DNA of 47,962 nt. Source: Firmicutes bacterium ADurb.Bin182. Its GTDB lineage: Bacteria > Bacillota > Clostridia > Christensenellales > CAG-138. The notes below the pieces were generated by a model. That model worked only from the letters and a program-made list of their open reading frames with translations, was not told where the DNA came from and made no database searches. A program made the translations under genes and the position numbers. Position 1 is the first letter of the stretch; every line of letters starts with the position of its first letter. Positions 1 to 6,153 of this stretch are shown here, piece after piece. The DNA is taken from the NCBI GenBank assembly GCA_002070205.1, contig MWCU01000058.1, positions 1 through 47,962 on the forward strand. The letters are read 5' to 3'.

Positions 1-109
1 ATAACATTGCTCTTGAAACGCCGTTTACTCCCGCTTCTTTGGTTGTAATAAGGCCGTTGCTCTGTTTTGAAATTGTTGTAAGAACCTTTAAAATTTCCTC
101 GGACGTCAT
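1..109 (-). CDS. AbiEi-like antitoxin, N-terminal fragment (runs off the window)
   Basis: Only the first 36 codons lie in the window, so the product is partial at its C terminus. The peptide starts MTSEEILKVLTTISKQSNGL and continues with ITTKEAGVNGVSRAML. This 'ITTKEA...GVSRAxL' helix-turn-helix pattern resembles the N-terminal winged-helix domain of AbiEi-type (type IV toxin-antitoxin) antitoxins, which repress their own operon and neutralise an AbiEii nucleotidyltransferase toxin encoded downstream. The start codon is ATG at 109-107, behind a good GGAGGT site at about 118-123. A consensus promoter lies upstream. Any partner toxin would lie left of base 1 and cannot be seen. Assignment rests on a short motif; another regulator with the same small fold is possible. 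Confidence 0.5.
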   Translation of the reverse strand, partial: MTSEEILKVLTTISKQSNGLITTKEAGVNGVSRAML

Positions 110-145
110 AGATAGCGACCTCCTTCCGTTTACATATACAACGAT

Positions 146-174
146 ATTATACAACGTATCGTGCTGATTGTCAA
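146..174 (-). promoter_or_regulatory. Consensus sigma-A promoter for the AbiEi-like gene
   Basis: On the minus strand a perfect TTGACA (174-169) is followed after 17 bases by a perfect TATAAT (151-146). The start codon is about 37 bases beyond the -10 box. This is a full-consensus promoter, so the gene should be strongly transcribed unless repressed. Autorepression is typical of AbiEi families. Confidence 0.85.
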
Positions 175-301
175 CAAAATATAAATACAAACAGTTCGAA
201 ACAATAGAGAATATCGTACCGTTTGCAAACGCGAATGCGAGAACATCCTTTTTTGGGCAGGGATATCTTCGCTTCTTTTATGCTTTTTAGGTGAATATGA
301 A

Positions 302-372
302 AACCGCAGATATACACTATATATAGAGCTTATTATAAAGCGCCAATCTATATATTGTGCATATCTGCGGTT
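302..372. repeat. Long imperfect inverted repeat (25-bp arms)
   Basis: Arm 302-326 (starts AACCGCAGATAT) and arm 348-372 (ends ATATCTGCGGTT) are reverse complements with two mismatches, separated by 21 bases. It lies in a gap of about 450 bases between the AbiEi-like gene and the broken sugar transferase. No gene is convincing here. It could be a bidirectional terminator, a small palindromic repeat element or an IS scar. Confidence 0.7.
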
Positions 373-416
373 CTTGTTTTGGTTACATGATGACAAGTTT
401 TATACAGAGCATTATG

Positions 417-461
417 AGCCGAAAACAGCTTGAAACCGCATGAAATAAGGGGTTTTCGGCT
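417..461. repeat. 10-bp perfect inverted repeat
   Basis: AGCCGAAAAC (417-426) and GTTTTCGGCT (452-461) are exact reverse complements around a 25-base loop. It lies in the same gene-poor stretch as the larger inverted repeat. There is no T-run of terminator quality. Function unknown. Confidence 0.45.
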
Positions 462-626
462 TATTAATGTGGCGTGATTGCTACATAAATCAAGATTACA
501 CACCGTTAGGATATTTACGAGAATAAGTTTTATACAATCTGGCGATTGCGTTATGTAATTATCTTATTTACGTCAGGGTGTGCGTGTTGCAATTTAAAAC
601 AATATTTACTACGAGGTTTTGAATAT

Positions 627-872
627 ATGTACAAAGCATTTTTTAAGCGGTTGCTGGATATAGTTCTTTCATTATGCGGCATTATCGTGCTTTTACCGGT
701 TTTTATTATAATTGCAGTTGCAATTGTCATAGATGATCCGGGAGCTATTTTTTTCAGACAAAAACGAGTCGGAAAGAACAAGAAGCTGTTTAAGATCTTG
801 AAATTTCGCAGTATGAAGATGAGCACTCCGCATGATATGCCAACACATATGCTGGAAAACCCGGAACAATAT
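627..872 (+). pseudogene. Truncated undecaprenyl-phosphate sugar transferase (polyprenyl glycosylphosphotransferase)
   Basis: The first ~82 residues are typical of the bacterial sugar transferase family that loads the first sugar phosphate onto undecaprenyl phosphate in exopolysaccharide synthesis. They include a basic start, a hydrophobic membrane segment at about residues 11-35, then DDPG..FFRQKRVGK and the conserved FKILKFRSMK block, ending ENPEQYG. At about base 872 the homology stops abruptly and the frame runs into the antisense of an IS200-type transposase. The catalytic C-terminal half, including the DELPQ-type region, is absent. The gene is broken and very unlikely to work. It starts at ATG 627 with a weak CGAGG site. 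It is a relic of a polysaccharide locus, as are the next two pseudogenes. Confidence 0.85.
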
Positions 873-1059
873 GGATATGATCCGGGCAGCTTTCTGCTTC
901 TACTATCGTTACTCCTTTCCATTCACATAATTTCCGCAATATCTCCCCTATCGCCCGGCGTTTTTCCCCGTAAAATAACTTTCGTCTGTATTTGGGCGCA
1001 AATACGATATGGTATTTGCAGTTCCATTTTGTGTGTGATAGACTTTTCTCGTCACTCAT
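872..1059 (-). pseudogene. tnpA: Truncated IS200-type transposase TnpA (HUH, Y1)
   Basis: Residues 1-63 match IS200-type TnpA: a start of MSDEKSLSHTKWNCKYHIVF, then APKYRRK and CPDHIH. The HIH at residues 61-63 is the HUH metal-binding motif. The protein is cut off exactly after it, so the catalytic tyrosine helix is lost and the enzyme cannot act. After about 872 the frame continues as antisense of the sugar transferase. The ATG at 1059-1057 follows a strong AGGAGGT site that is part of an inverted repeat (1066-1131). Confidence 0.88.
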
Positions 1060-1065
1060 ATTGAC

Positions 1066-1131
1066 CTCCTTTTGATTTGTTTTTCCTTGCAGTTGCCAGA
1101 CCGCTCGGCTATTCTATCAAATCAAAAGGAG
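1066..1131 (-). promoter_or_regulatory. Inverted repeat that can hide the tnpA ribosome-binding site
   Basis: Two perfect 14-base arms (1066-1079 and 1118-1131; CTCCTTTTGATTTG and its complement) flank a 38-base loop. On the minus strand the second arm contains the AAAAGGAG of the tnpA ribosome site, so the first arm can pair with it and block translation. IS200 elements are known to repress tnpA translation with leader structures of this kind. Here it is inferred from sequence alone. Confidence 0.65.
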
Positions 1132-1166
1132 TTTTTATATCTTACTTATAGCTTTAAGCTTTACGG

Positions 1167-1189
1167 AACCTCCCGCCTAGCGGGAGGTT
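1167..1189. repeat. Subterminal palindrome of the IS200-like element
   Basis: AACCTCCCGC and GCGGGAGGTT form a 10-bp perfect stem with a 3-base loop. Position (outside tnpA, upstream of its leader) and shape match the end hairpin that TnpA binds in IS200/IS605 elements. It could also act as a terminator, since GTTTTCTG follows. Confidence 0.65.
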
Positions 1190-1282
1190 TTCTGAATACA
1201 ATAAAATATTTTTTGATACGTCACTGGCATATGCCGAAGACCACGATTGGCGCTTTTTGGCTCTACAGTACAGTAATAGGTA

Positions 1283-1314
1283 CTATTTTACCTATTTTAC
1301 CTATTTTACCTATT
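1283..1314 (+). repeat. 9-bp tandem repeat, three and a half copies
   Basis: CTATTTTAC is repeated three times without change (1283-1309), followed by CTATT. The unit is a multiple of three and reads Tyr-Phe-Thr on the plus strand. It lies between the IS remnant and the glycosyltransferase remnant, in DNA that does not look coding. Such short arrays change copy number by slippage. Confidence 0.8.
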
Positions 1315-1331
1315 ACTATAGGGAGAGCAAT

Positions 1332-1670
1332 ATGCTTTCTGTGACGCATGCGCCAATGACGTATCGGAAATATTCTAACGAAAACAGGTTTTGCGCAAAA
1401 TGGTTTTATAATGCAAAAGAAGAACCACAACTGGTTTGCGTAAGGGAAGTTATTCTCTCCCGTGTAGCAGAGATCTACATGAGCTCTGCTATGTATATAA
1501 GCCTGATTCAAGACAAGCAAGAACGAGATGAAGCGTGGGCTTTATTCCGAAAGAATGATCGTGTGATGAAACATGTACGGGCCGGACGTTATCGATCTGT
1601 CTTGCAAGCATATCGAGCGCTTGGCATTACTGCCATGAAGCTCATATCGTGGTTTTATTGCAAACGTTAA
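1332..1670 (+). pseudogene. Glycosyltransferase C-terminal remnant
   Basis: About 112 residues can be read from ATG 1332, behind a GGGAGAG-type site. The stretch from about residue 40 on (SRVAEIYMSSAMYISLIQDK, then EAWALFRKNDRVMKHVRAGR) looks like the helical C-terminal tail of family-2 glycosyltransferases in capsule clusters. The GT-A nucleotide-binding domain is missing, so this is a fragment. An unrelated small protein is possible, but the position between a sugar transferase and a Wzx flippase fits a glycosyltransferase relic. The stop is 20 bases before the flippase start, as in a capsule operon. Confidence 0.5.
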
Positions 1671-1690
1671 GAGAGGTGCCGGTGCAGATA

Positions 1691-2118
1691 ATGCAAATAA
1701 ATGTGAATAGACAAGATAGGTTCTGGAGCCTTGCTGGAATTATTCTATCAATGGGCGCAAATCTTCTTGTGCTTCCAATAGTTTTACGGTATCTTGATGA
1801 CGATGCCGTGGGACTGTATTATGTTTTTTCAAGTCTTGGCGCAGTGACGGCATTATTCGATTTTGGCTTTACGCAAGGTCATTCATCGTATCCTCTTTAG
1901 CCTGTGTAGCGTTGTCCTTTGCTTTTGCGGGTGGCTTAAAACTTGGTGTATATGGATTGGTGTCTGCTCAGATTCTAAGTCAGATCGCATATTGCGCTTG
2001 GAAGTGGCCGATTTTCGTGCACCGTGAACTGAACATTACTCCCAAGCAAATGATATATATGGGTGGGATGGCGATACGAGACCTTTTGCTGAGAAGGCAT
2101 AGCCCCGCAGAGCAATAA
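1691..2118 (+). pseudogene. Wzx-type polysaccharide flippase with internal deletion
   Basis: The first ~65 residues (MQINVNRQDRFWSLAGIILS, then LPIVLRYLDDDAVGLYYVF) are the start of a PST/Wzx oligosaccharide-lipid flippase, a multi-pass inner-membrane transporter. At about base 1884 the frame breaks. A second frame, open from about 1884 (SFIVSSLACVALSFAFAGG onward) to 2118, encodes the C-terminal membrane part. Most of the middle (normally about 300 residues) is gone and the two halves are out of frame. The gene is dead. Together with the two preceding relics it shows that a polysaccharide locus decayed here. Confidence 0.8.
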
Positions 2119-2168
2119 TGATCTGCCTCCATTTTATGGTCCAGGAGCATTGTTAGTAAACCAGGAAT

Positions 2169-2821
2169 TGAGGTGTCCCCCAAATCGTAGTCCACTCTGA
2201 ATGAGAAAAAATCGATGTTCAGACGGCTTTTGAACCAGATTTCTGGGCAAATTCAGCCGGCGTCAGGTATGTTAGTGCGCTGTGCGGACGGAACTCGTTG
2301 TAGTCCCTTCGCCAGCGCTCAACTTTGTCCCTGGCGTCTTGCAGCGACATAAACCAATTCATGTTCAGGCACTCGTCCCGGAAGCTGCCGTTGAAGGATT
2401 CGATATGCGGATTGTCCGTAGGCGTTCCGGGGCGGGAGTAATCGAGTTTGACCGTGTTGAAGTACGCCCAAGCATCCAGTGCCCGAGAGATGAACTCAGG
2501 GCCGTTATCGACCTTGATCCGCTGTGGCAGGCCGCGCGCTGCCTTGATTTTTTCCAACTCTTCGCAGACTTGTTCGCCTTTGATCGATTTGTCTACGTAT
2601 ATGGCTAAACTCTCCCGGCTGAAGGTGTCCAGCACTGTCAGGGCCCTGAACCGCTTTCCATTGTACAGTTGATCGGATACAAAGTCCATACACCAGCATT
2701 CGTTCACCGCAGATGCCAATCCTTTCTCCGGTGTCCTTGAAACGCTGATTTTCTTCCGCCTTGATGGCTTTCTCAGGTTCAGTCCTTCCTCTCTGTACAA
2801 CCTGTAAACGCGTTTATGGTT
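2169..2821 (-). mobile_element. IS3-family insertion sequence, 3' part
   Basis: The right end begins near 2169 with TGAGGTGTCCCCCAAATCG, which has the TG start and C-rich stretch usual for IS3/IS2-group terminal repeats. The element runs to about 2821 and encodes the DDE domain of OrfB. OrfA, the N-terminal part of OrfB and the other terminal repeat are absent. At 2821/2822 the sequence changes to a cas8e gene. Confidence 0.75.
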
Positions 2822-3124
2822 GTCAAATAGATCGAAGCAGGGCCCGTCCCGTTCGCAACGTGCGATATAAGCATCCACCTGCGCTTCGTTAAAATGCCCG
2901 TTTTCCAGCAGGGCTTCCATATCCATCGGGCCGCGCAGGCGGCACATATCCATCACGATGACCGTTAGCAGACGGTAGATTCCGTATTCTTGAGAAGGAG
3001 AACTATCCTGGACAGCCGTAAGAGCATGCGCGCCCAGCAGCAGTTCCCGAATGCCGCGGAGCTCGGTTTTGCCTCCGGAATCGACGCAGCTGATCCACGG
3101 ATGCCTCATAACATCAAAGCCCAT
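2219..3124 (-). pseudogene. Chimeric ORF: cas8e (cse1) N-terminus fused in frame to IS3 OrfB transposase
   Basis: The 301-residue frame has two parents. Residues 1-101 match the N terminus of Cse1/CasA (Cas8e), the large Cascade subunit of type I-E CRISPR systems: MGFDVMRHPWISCVDSGGKT, then the ELRGIRELLLGAHAL block and RLLTVIVMDM, ending CFDLFD. From about residue 102 (NHKRVYRLYREEGL) it is IS3-family OrfB with a full catalytic domain: D147 in CMDFVSD, D206 in VDNGPE and E242 in HIESFNG, giving the D-D-(35)-E spacing. It ends YNEFRPHSALTYLTPAEFA. Neither gene is complete, and no CRISPR array or other cas gene is visible. It is most likely a fossil of IS insertion and deletion in a cas operon. 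Ribosome site upstream of 3124 is poor. Confidence 0.8.
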
Positions 3125-3530
3125 TCACTTTGCCTCAGCCGAACAGCTTGCTGTTTTGCCTTCCTTCAAATACGTTATCACTAAATGTCGTAATTCATAT
3201 ACATCGATGAGTTAATTAAATAGTAATTATTATACTCCATTTGTAAAATTCTTCAAGCACTATATACGTTGCTTCTGCAAATCTGTATAGAAATCGCATG
3301 CTTTATAGTATCCTGTCATCTACTTTCTGTGGGGTATTGCAAGTGTTATGTGTCCTCGATGCGAGAACGGACGCTTCGTATAGTTTAGGGCTCTTTTTTA
3401 TTGCATGCATTGTCGATCATTTGTGCCTTTTCCTCAACCCAGCGATTAACGCTTTCTATGCAAATAAGCCCACCATGTCGAAAACCTTCTTCATATCGAC
3501 GATTATCCTTCGATATAATTGAATATCACT
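3125..3530. other. Gene-poor stretch between the cas8e/IS3 chimera and glmM
   Basis: About 400 bases without a supported gene. On the minus strand, just upstream of the cas8e start, a short frame ends VFEGRQNSKLFG before a TGA at about 3137, which could be the tail of a former upstream gene. Another minus-strand frame (stop at 3385) is open for about 45 codons, with NRRYEEGFRHGGLICIESVN in it, but has no start codon. Both look like gene remnants. No array of repeats is present. Confidence 0.5.
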
Positions 3531-4880
3531 TCAGCTATCCATAGCAAAACCCTTCGCCCGCATGACCGCGACGATGGAATCCGCGAAATCTCGGCAGGTT
3601 TCCTCGCTTGCCGCTTCCACAAGCACCCGTACAACGGGTTCCGTACCGCTTTTTCGCAATAGCACGCGGCCGTTGTTACCGAGCCTTTGGGCAACGTCCG
3701 CCTGCGCTGCCTGAACCTCAGGGTCATTCAAGGCGTGCTCCTTGTCCGTGACCATCACGTTGCGCAGCACCTGCGGAAACAACTGAAGCGGCTTTGTGAG
3801 CTCCGATAAGCTTGTTTTCCGATCCAGCATAACTTCCATGACCTTGATTGCCGTGAGCAGTCCGTCACCCGTATTCGCGAGCTTGCCAAAGATTATATGC
3901 CCGGATTGCTCCCCACCGATTAAATGCCCGTTCGCCTTCATGTTTTCGTAAACGTATTTATCGCCGACCGCCGTTCTTTCATAGCCGATACAGGCATGCT
4001 CGAGCGCTCGGTACAATCCAAAGTTCGACATAACAGTCGTGACGACCTTGGAATTCCCAAGCTCTCCGCGTTCTTTCATATGACAGGCGCAAAGATACAT
4101 GATGAGATCGCCATCCACAATCTCCCCACGCTCATCCACGGCGAGGCAGCGGTCGGCATCCCCGTCGAAAGCGAAGCCAACATGCAGCTGATTGTCGTGG
4201 ACGATCCGGCGGAGTTGATCCATGTGGGTCGAGCCGCAGCCACGGTTGATATTTTTGCCGTTCGGCAGGTTGTTGATCACATAAGTTTCGGCCCCCAGGG
4301 CATCGAAGATACCCTTCGCCATGGCCCAGGTGCTACCGTTTGCGCAGTCCAGTGCGACCTTCATGCCGGAAAAGGAATGCGAGGCAAGGCTGATGAGGTA
4401 GCCGATGTAGCGGTTTCTTCCCGTGGAGTGGTCGATCGCCCGGCCTATGGTTTCACCGGTCGCGTAAGGGGCTTCGCTTGATTTTCCGTCGAGGTAGACC
4501 TCCACGGCGCTGACAACCTCGTCCTCCATCTTTTCGCCGTTTCCATTTATCAGCTTGATGCCATTGTCAGTATAGGGATTGTGGCTGGCGGAGATCATGA
4601 TACCGCAATCGAACGCCTCGGTACGCGCAATGTAAGAAACACTGGGCGTTGTGGTCACGTGCATCAGGTAAACGTCTGCGCCGGAAGCCGTCAGGCCCGC
4701 AGTGAGCGCGCATTCGTACATATAGCTTGAAAGCCGTGTATCCTTGCCGATTACCACTTTAGCTTTGTGCTCTTTTCCGTAATGCCAGCCGATAAAGCGA
4801 CCGATCCGAAACGCATGCTCGACGGTAAGATCCACGTTCGCTTCCCCGCGGAAACCATCCGTGCCAAAATAGTTCGACAT
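3531..4880 (-). CDS. glmM: Phosphoglucosamine mutase
   Basis: Converts glucosamine-6-phosphate to glucosamine-1-phosphate, a cytoplasmic step towards UDP-GlcNAc for peptidoglycan and surface polysaccharides. The 449-residue product has the usual length. Visible landmarks are the start YFGTDGFRG, the phosphoserine loop ISASHNP (Ser99), the metal-binding DGDADR and the C-terminal phosphate-binding RKSGTEP. I chose ATG 4880 because GGGAGGATGAC precedes it and MSNYFGTDGFRG is the normal N terminus; an in-frame ATG 18 bases upstream would place that site inside the gene. It sits alone between the transposon zone and the pRiA4b-like gene. UDP-GlcNAc is the substrate of the dehydratase encoded at 10,730, so the position near the polysaccharide operon makes sense. 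Confidence 0.97.
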   Translation of the reverse strand: MSNYFGTDGFRGEANVDLTVEHAFRIGRFIGWHYGKEHKAKVVIGKDTRLSSYMYECALTAGLTASGADVYLMHVTTTPSVSYIARTEAFDCGIMISASHNPYTDNGIKLINGNGEKMEDEVVSAVEVYLDGKSSEAPYATGETIGRAIDHSTGRNRYIGYLISLASHSFSGMKVALDCANGSTWAMAKGIFDALGAETYVINNLPNGKNINRGCGSTHMDQLRRIVHDNQLHVGFAFDGDADRCLAVDERGEIVDGDLIMYLCACHMKERGELGNSKVVTTVMSNFGLYRALEHACIGYERTAVGDKYVYENMKANGHLIGGEQSGHIIFGKLANTGDGLLTAIKVMEVMLDRKTSLSELTKPLQLFPQVLRNVMVTDKEHALNDPEVQAAQADVAQRLGNNGRVLLRKSGTEPVVRVLVEAASEETCRDFADSIVAVMRAKGFAMDS

Positions 4881-4960
4881 GTCATCCTCCCAGAGCATAT
4901 TTCTTTCAACCAGCGATCATAATTCGATCAATAACTCACTGCGATTTGATATGTCACCAG

Positions 4961-5761
4961 TTAATCGGTAACGTTTGTAGTAATGGTTTGGCTTGGTCCT
5001 TCTACCCTCAGACTTTTGGCTTGGTTGTCCTTGTTCAAATATTTTCGCATAAGAAGAGTCAACGAATACTGCGTAGGATCTGCTCCATATTCATACGTTT
5101 CCGCTAATATTCTGGGTATTCTCTTGGCCCTGAAATTCATGTCGTCAAGATCAAAGCACATGGTTTCGCTGAGGCTTGTACTTTTCTCTTCGTGACGCTT
5201 TCGCAGTAAATCTGTGTCGTCCAGATGCACGGTCAGATATGATTGTTCACTTGAAAACCCATCTCCCTCGCCTGCCAGAACATATGGGGAATCCTTATAC
5301 GGTTTTAAGCTAATGATGATTTCTTCCAGTATCAGATCGACTTTTCGCTGTTCTGCCGTACCGTATGTGAATGTCATCTGATCTCCCGCATGACAGAGCG
5401 CGGTCTTGATCCTGATCTCCGTGGCATCTATCCAAGGCCTATCTTTGATTCTTGGCGTTTTGATGATATCTTCGGGGAGCTCAATATGCCAGTTGACATC
5501 CTCCTCGGACAAAATGTTCATCGATTCGAGGATTGCAGCAAATTCTCCCTTCTTCATGTTCCCCCGTTTCGCGTTGATCAAATTTTTTTGATAGGGCACA
5601 TCAAAGCAAAATCGGTGGTTTCCCTTCATCTCGAACAGAGTCATGACAACATAACCCAACTGCGCCAACGTAGACGTATGCACAACTTGAAAGCGGCGCC
5701 ACGTTCTTGACTCGCTACTCTGTATCCTAGCGCAAAATCGATACAGCTTTTGTGCATTCAT
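4961..5761 (-). CDS. Plasmid pRiA4b ORF-3-like protein
   Basis: The 266-residue product shows the pattern of the pRiA4b ORF-3-like family: an opening of the type YRFCARIQSSESRTWRRFQV (the family's 'I...PPIWRR' block), and later QMTFTYGTAEQRKVDLILEE and PYVLAGEGDGF (the family's 'Y.YDFGD.W.H...' and 'CLAGEG' blocks). The family is common on mobile elements and as an IS passenger; its biochemical function is unknown. The start is placed at ATG 5761, 5 bases after GAGGT; the frame is open further upstream but without a ribosome site. The region is AT-rich and next to transposon debris, so acquisition by transfer is likely. The key tryptophan of the second motif is not obvious, so the protein is a divergent member. 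Confidence 0.65.
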   Translation of the reverse strand: MNAQKLYRFCARIQSSESRTWRRFQVVHTSTLAQLGYVVMTLFEMKGNHRFCFDVPYQKNLINAKRGNMKKGEFAAILESMNILSEEDVNWHIELPEDIIKTPRIKDRPWIDATEIRIKTALCHAGDQMTFTYGTAEQRKVDLILEEIIISLKPYKDSPYVLAGEGDGFSSEQSYLTVHLDDTDLLRKRHEEKSTSLSETMCFDLDDMNFRAKRIPRILAETYEYGADPTQYSLTLLMRKYLNKDNQAKSLRVEGPSQTITTNVTD

Positions 5762-5849
5762 TCCATACCTCAACCAAATTAAACTTTTTGAATAGCAGGG
5801 AACCGTAAACACTTGCTTAACTTGTGTTTGTTTAATTTTTACTGTAATA

Positions 5850-5878
5850 ATTATATCCCTAAAGGAAAAGTATAGCAA
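5850..5878 (-). promoter_or_regulatory. Promoter of the pRiA4b-like gene
   Basis: On the minus strand TTGCTA (5878-5873) is followed after 17 bases by a perfect TATAAT (5855-5850). This gives a leader of about 80 bases before ATG 5761. Confidence 0.7.
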
Positions 5879-6016
5879 CATTCAATCTGTGAATGAAAAT
5901 ATTTAAATATCGACAATACATCCAACCTATATTTGTTGTTTTGATAATGACAACGCAGCTCCATTGATAGCTAAGAAAATTAAAAGACAGAATTCTACTC
6001 ACGCAGTTTTTTAATG

Positions 6017-6045
6017 TTGAAATTAAGCATTGTTCGCTATATAAT
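6017..6045 (+). promoter_or_regulatory. Promoter of the polysaccharide operon
   Basis: TTGAAA (6017-6022), a 17-base spacer and a perfect TATAAT (6040-6045). Transcription should start near 6052, about 100 bases before the probable start of the first gene (6154). No terminator hairpin is evident in the leader. It is the only convincing promoter for the genes up to 13,346, which are closely packed. Confidence 0.8.
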
Positions 6046-6153
6046 AAGGTAAAACAGTAGAAAAGTAAAAAATTGGTATTGTCGGAATCGAATTTTTATG
6101 TATTTTTTATATGCGGGAATATAAATCATACGAAACGAAAGGGGGAAGAACCC

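Larger units (their letters stand above)
872..1190 (-). mobile_element. IS200/IS605-family element remnant (left-end part)
   Basis: This segment holds the 5' part of a TnpA gene, its leader and a subterminal palindrome. The palindrome is typical of IS200/IS605 ends, which are recognised as single-stranded hairpins. The other end and the rest of tnpA are missing. The junction with the sugar transferase is sharp at about 872, consistent with insertion followed by deletion. Confidence 0.8.

Noticed and set aside
130..396. 88-codon minus-strand ORF
   Set aside because: It covers the consensus promoter of the AbiEi-like gene and one arm region of the inverted repeat, and its composition is not protein-like.
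1215..1365. Imperfect inverted repeat (GATACGTCACTGGC at 1215 and GCCAATGACGTATC to 1365) suggesting a 150-bp MITE
   Set aside because: 16 of 19 positions match, but no target duplication is visible and the right arm lies inside the glycosyltransferase remnant frame. Too weak to call an element.
3298..3522. 74-codon plus-strand ORF behind the cas8e/IS3 chimera
   Set aside because: No ribosome site and no recognisable motif. A minus-strand frame over the same bases (NRRYEEGFRHGGLICIESVN) looks more protein-like but lacks a start and is preceded by a stop, so I treat the stretch as remnant DNA.
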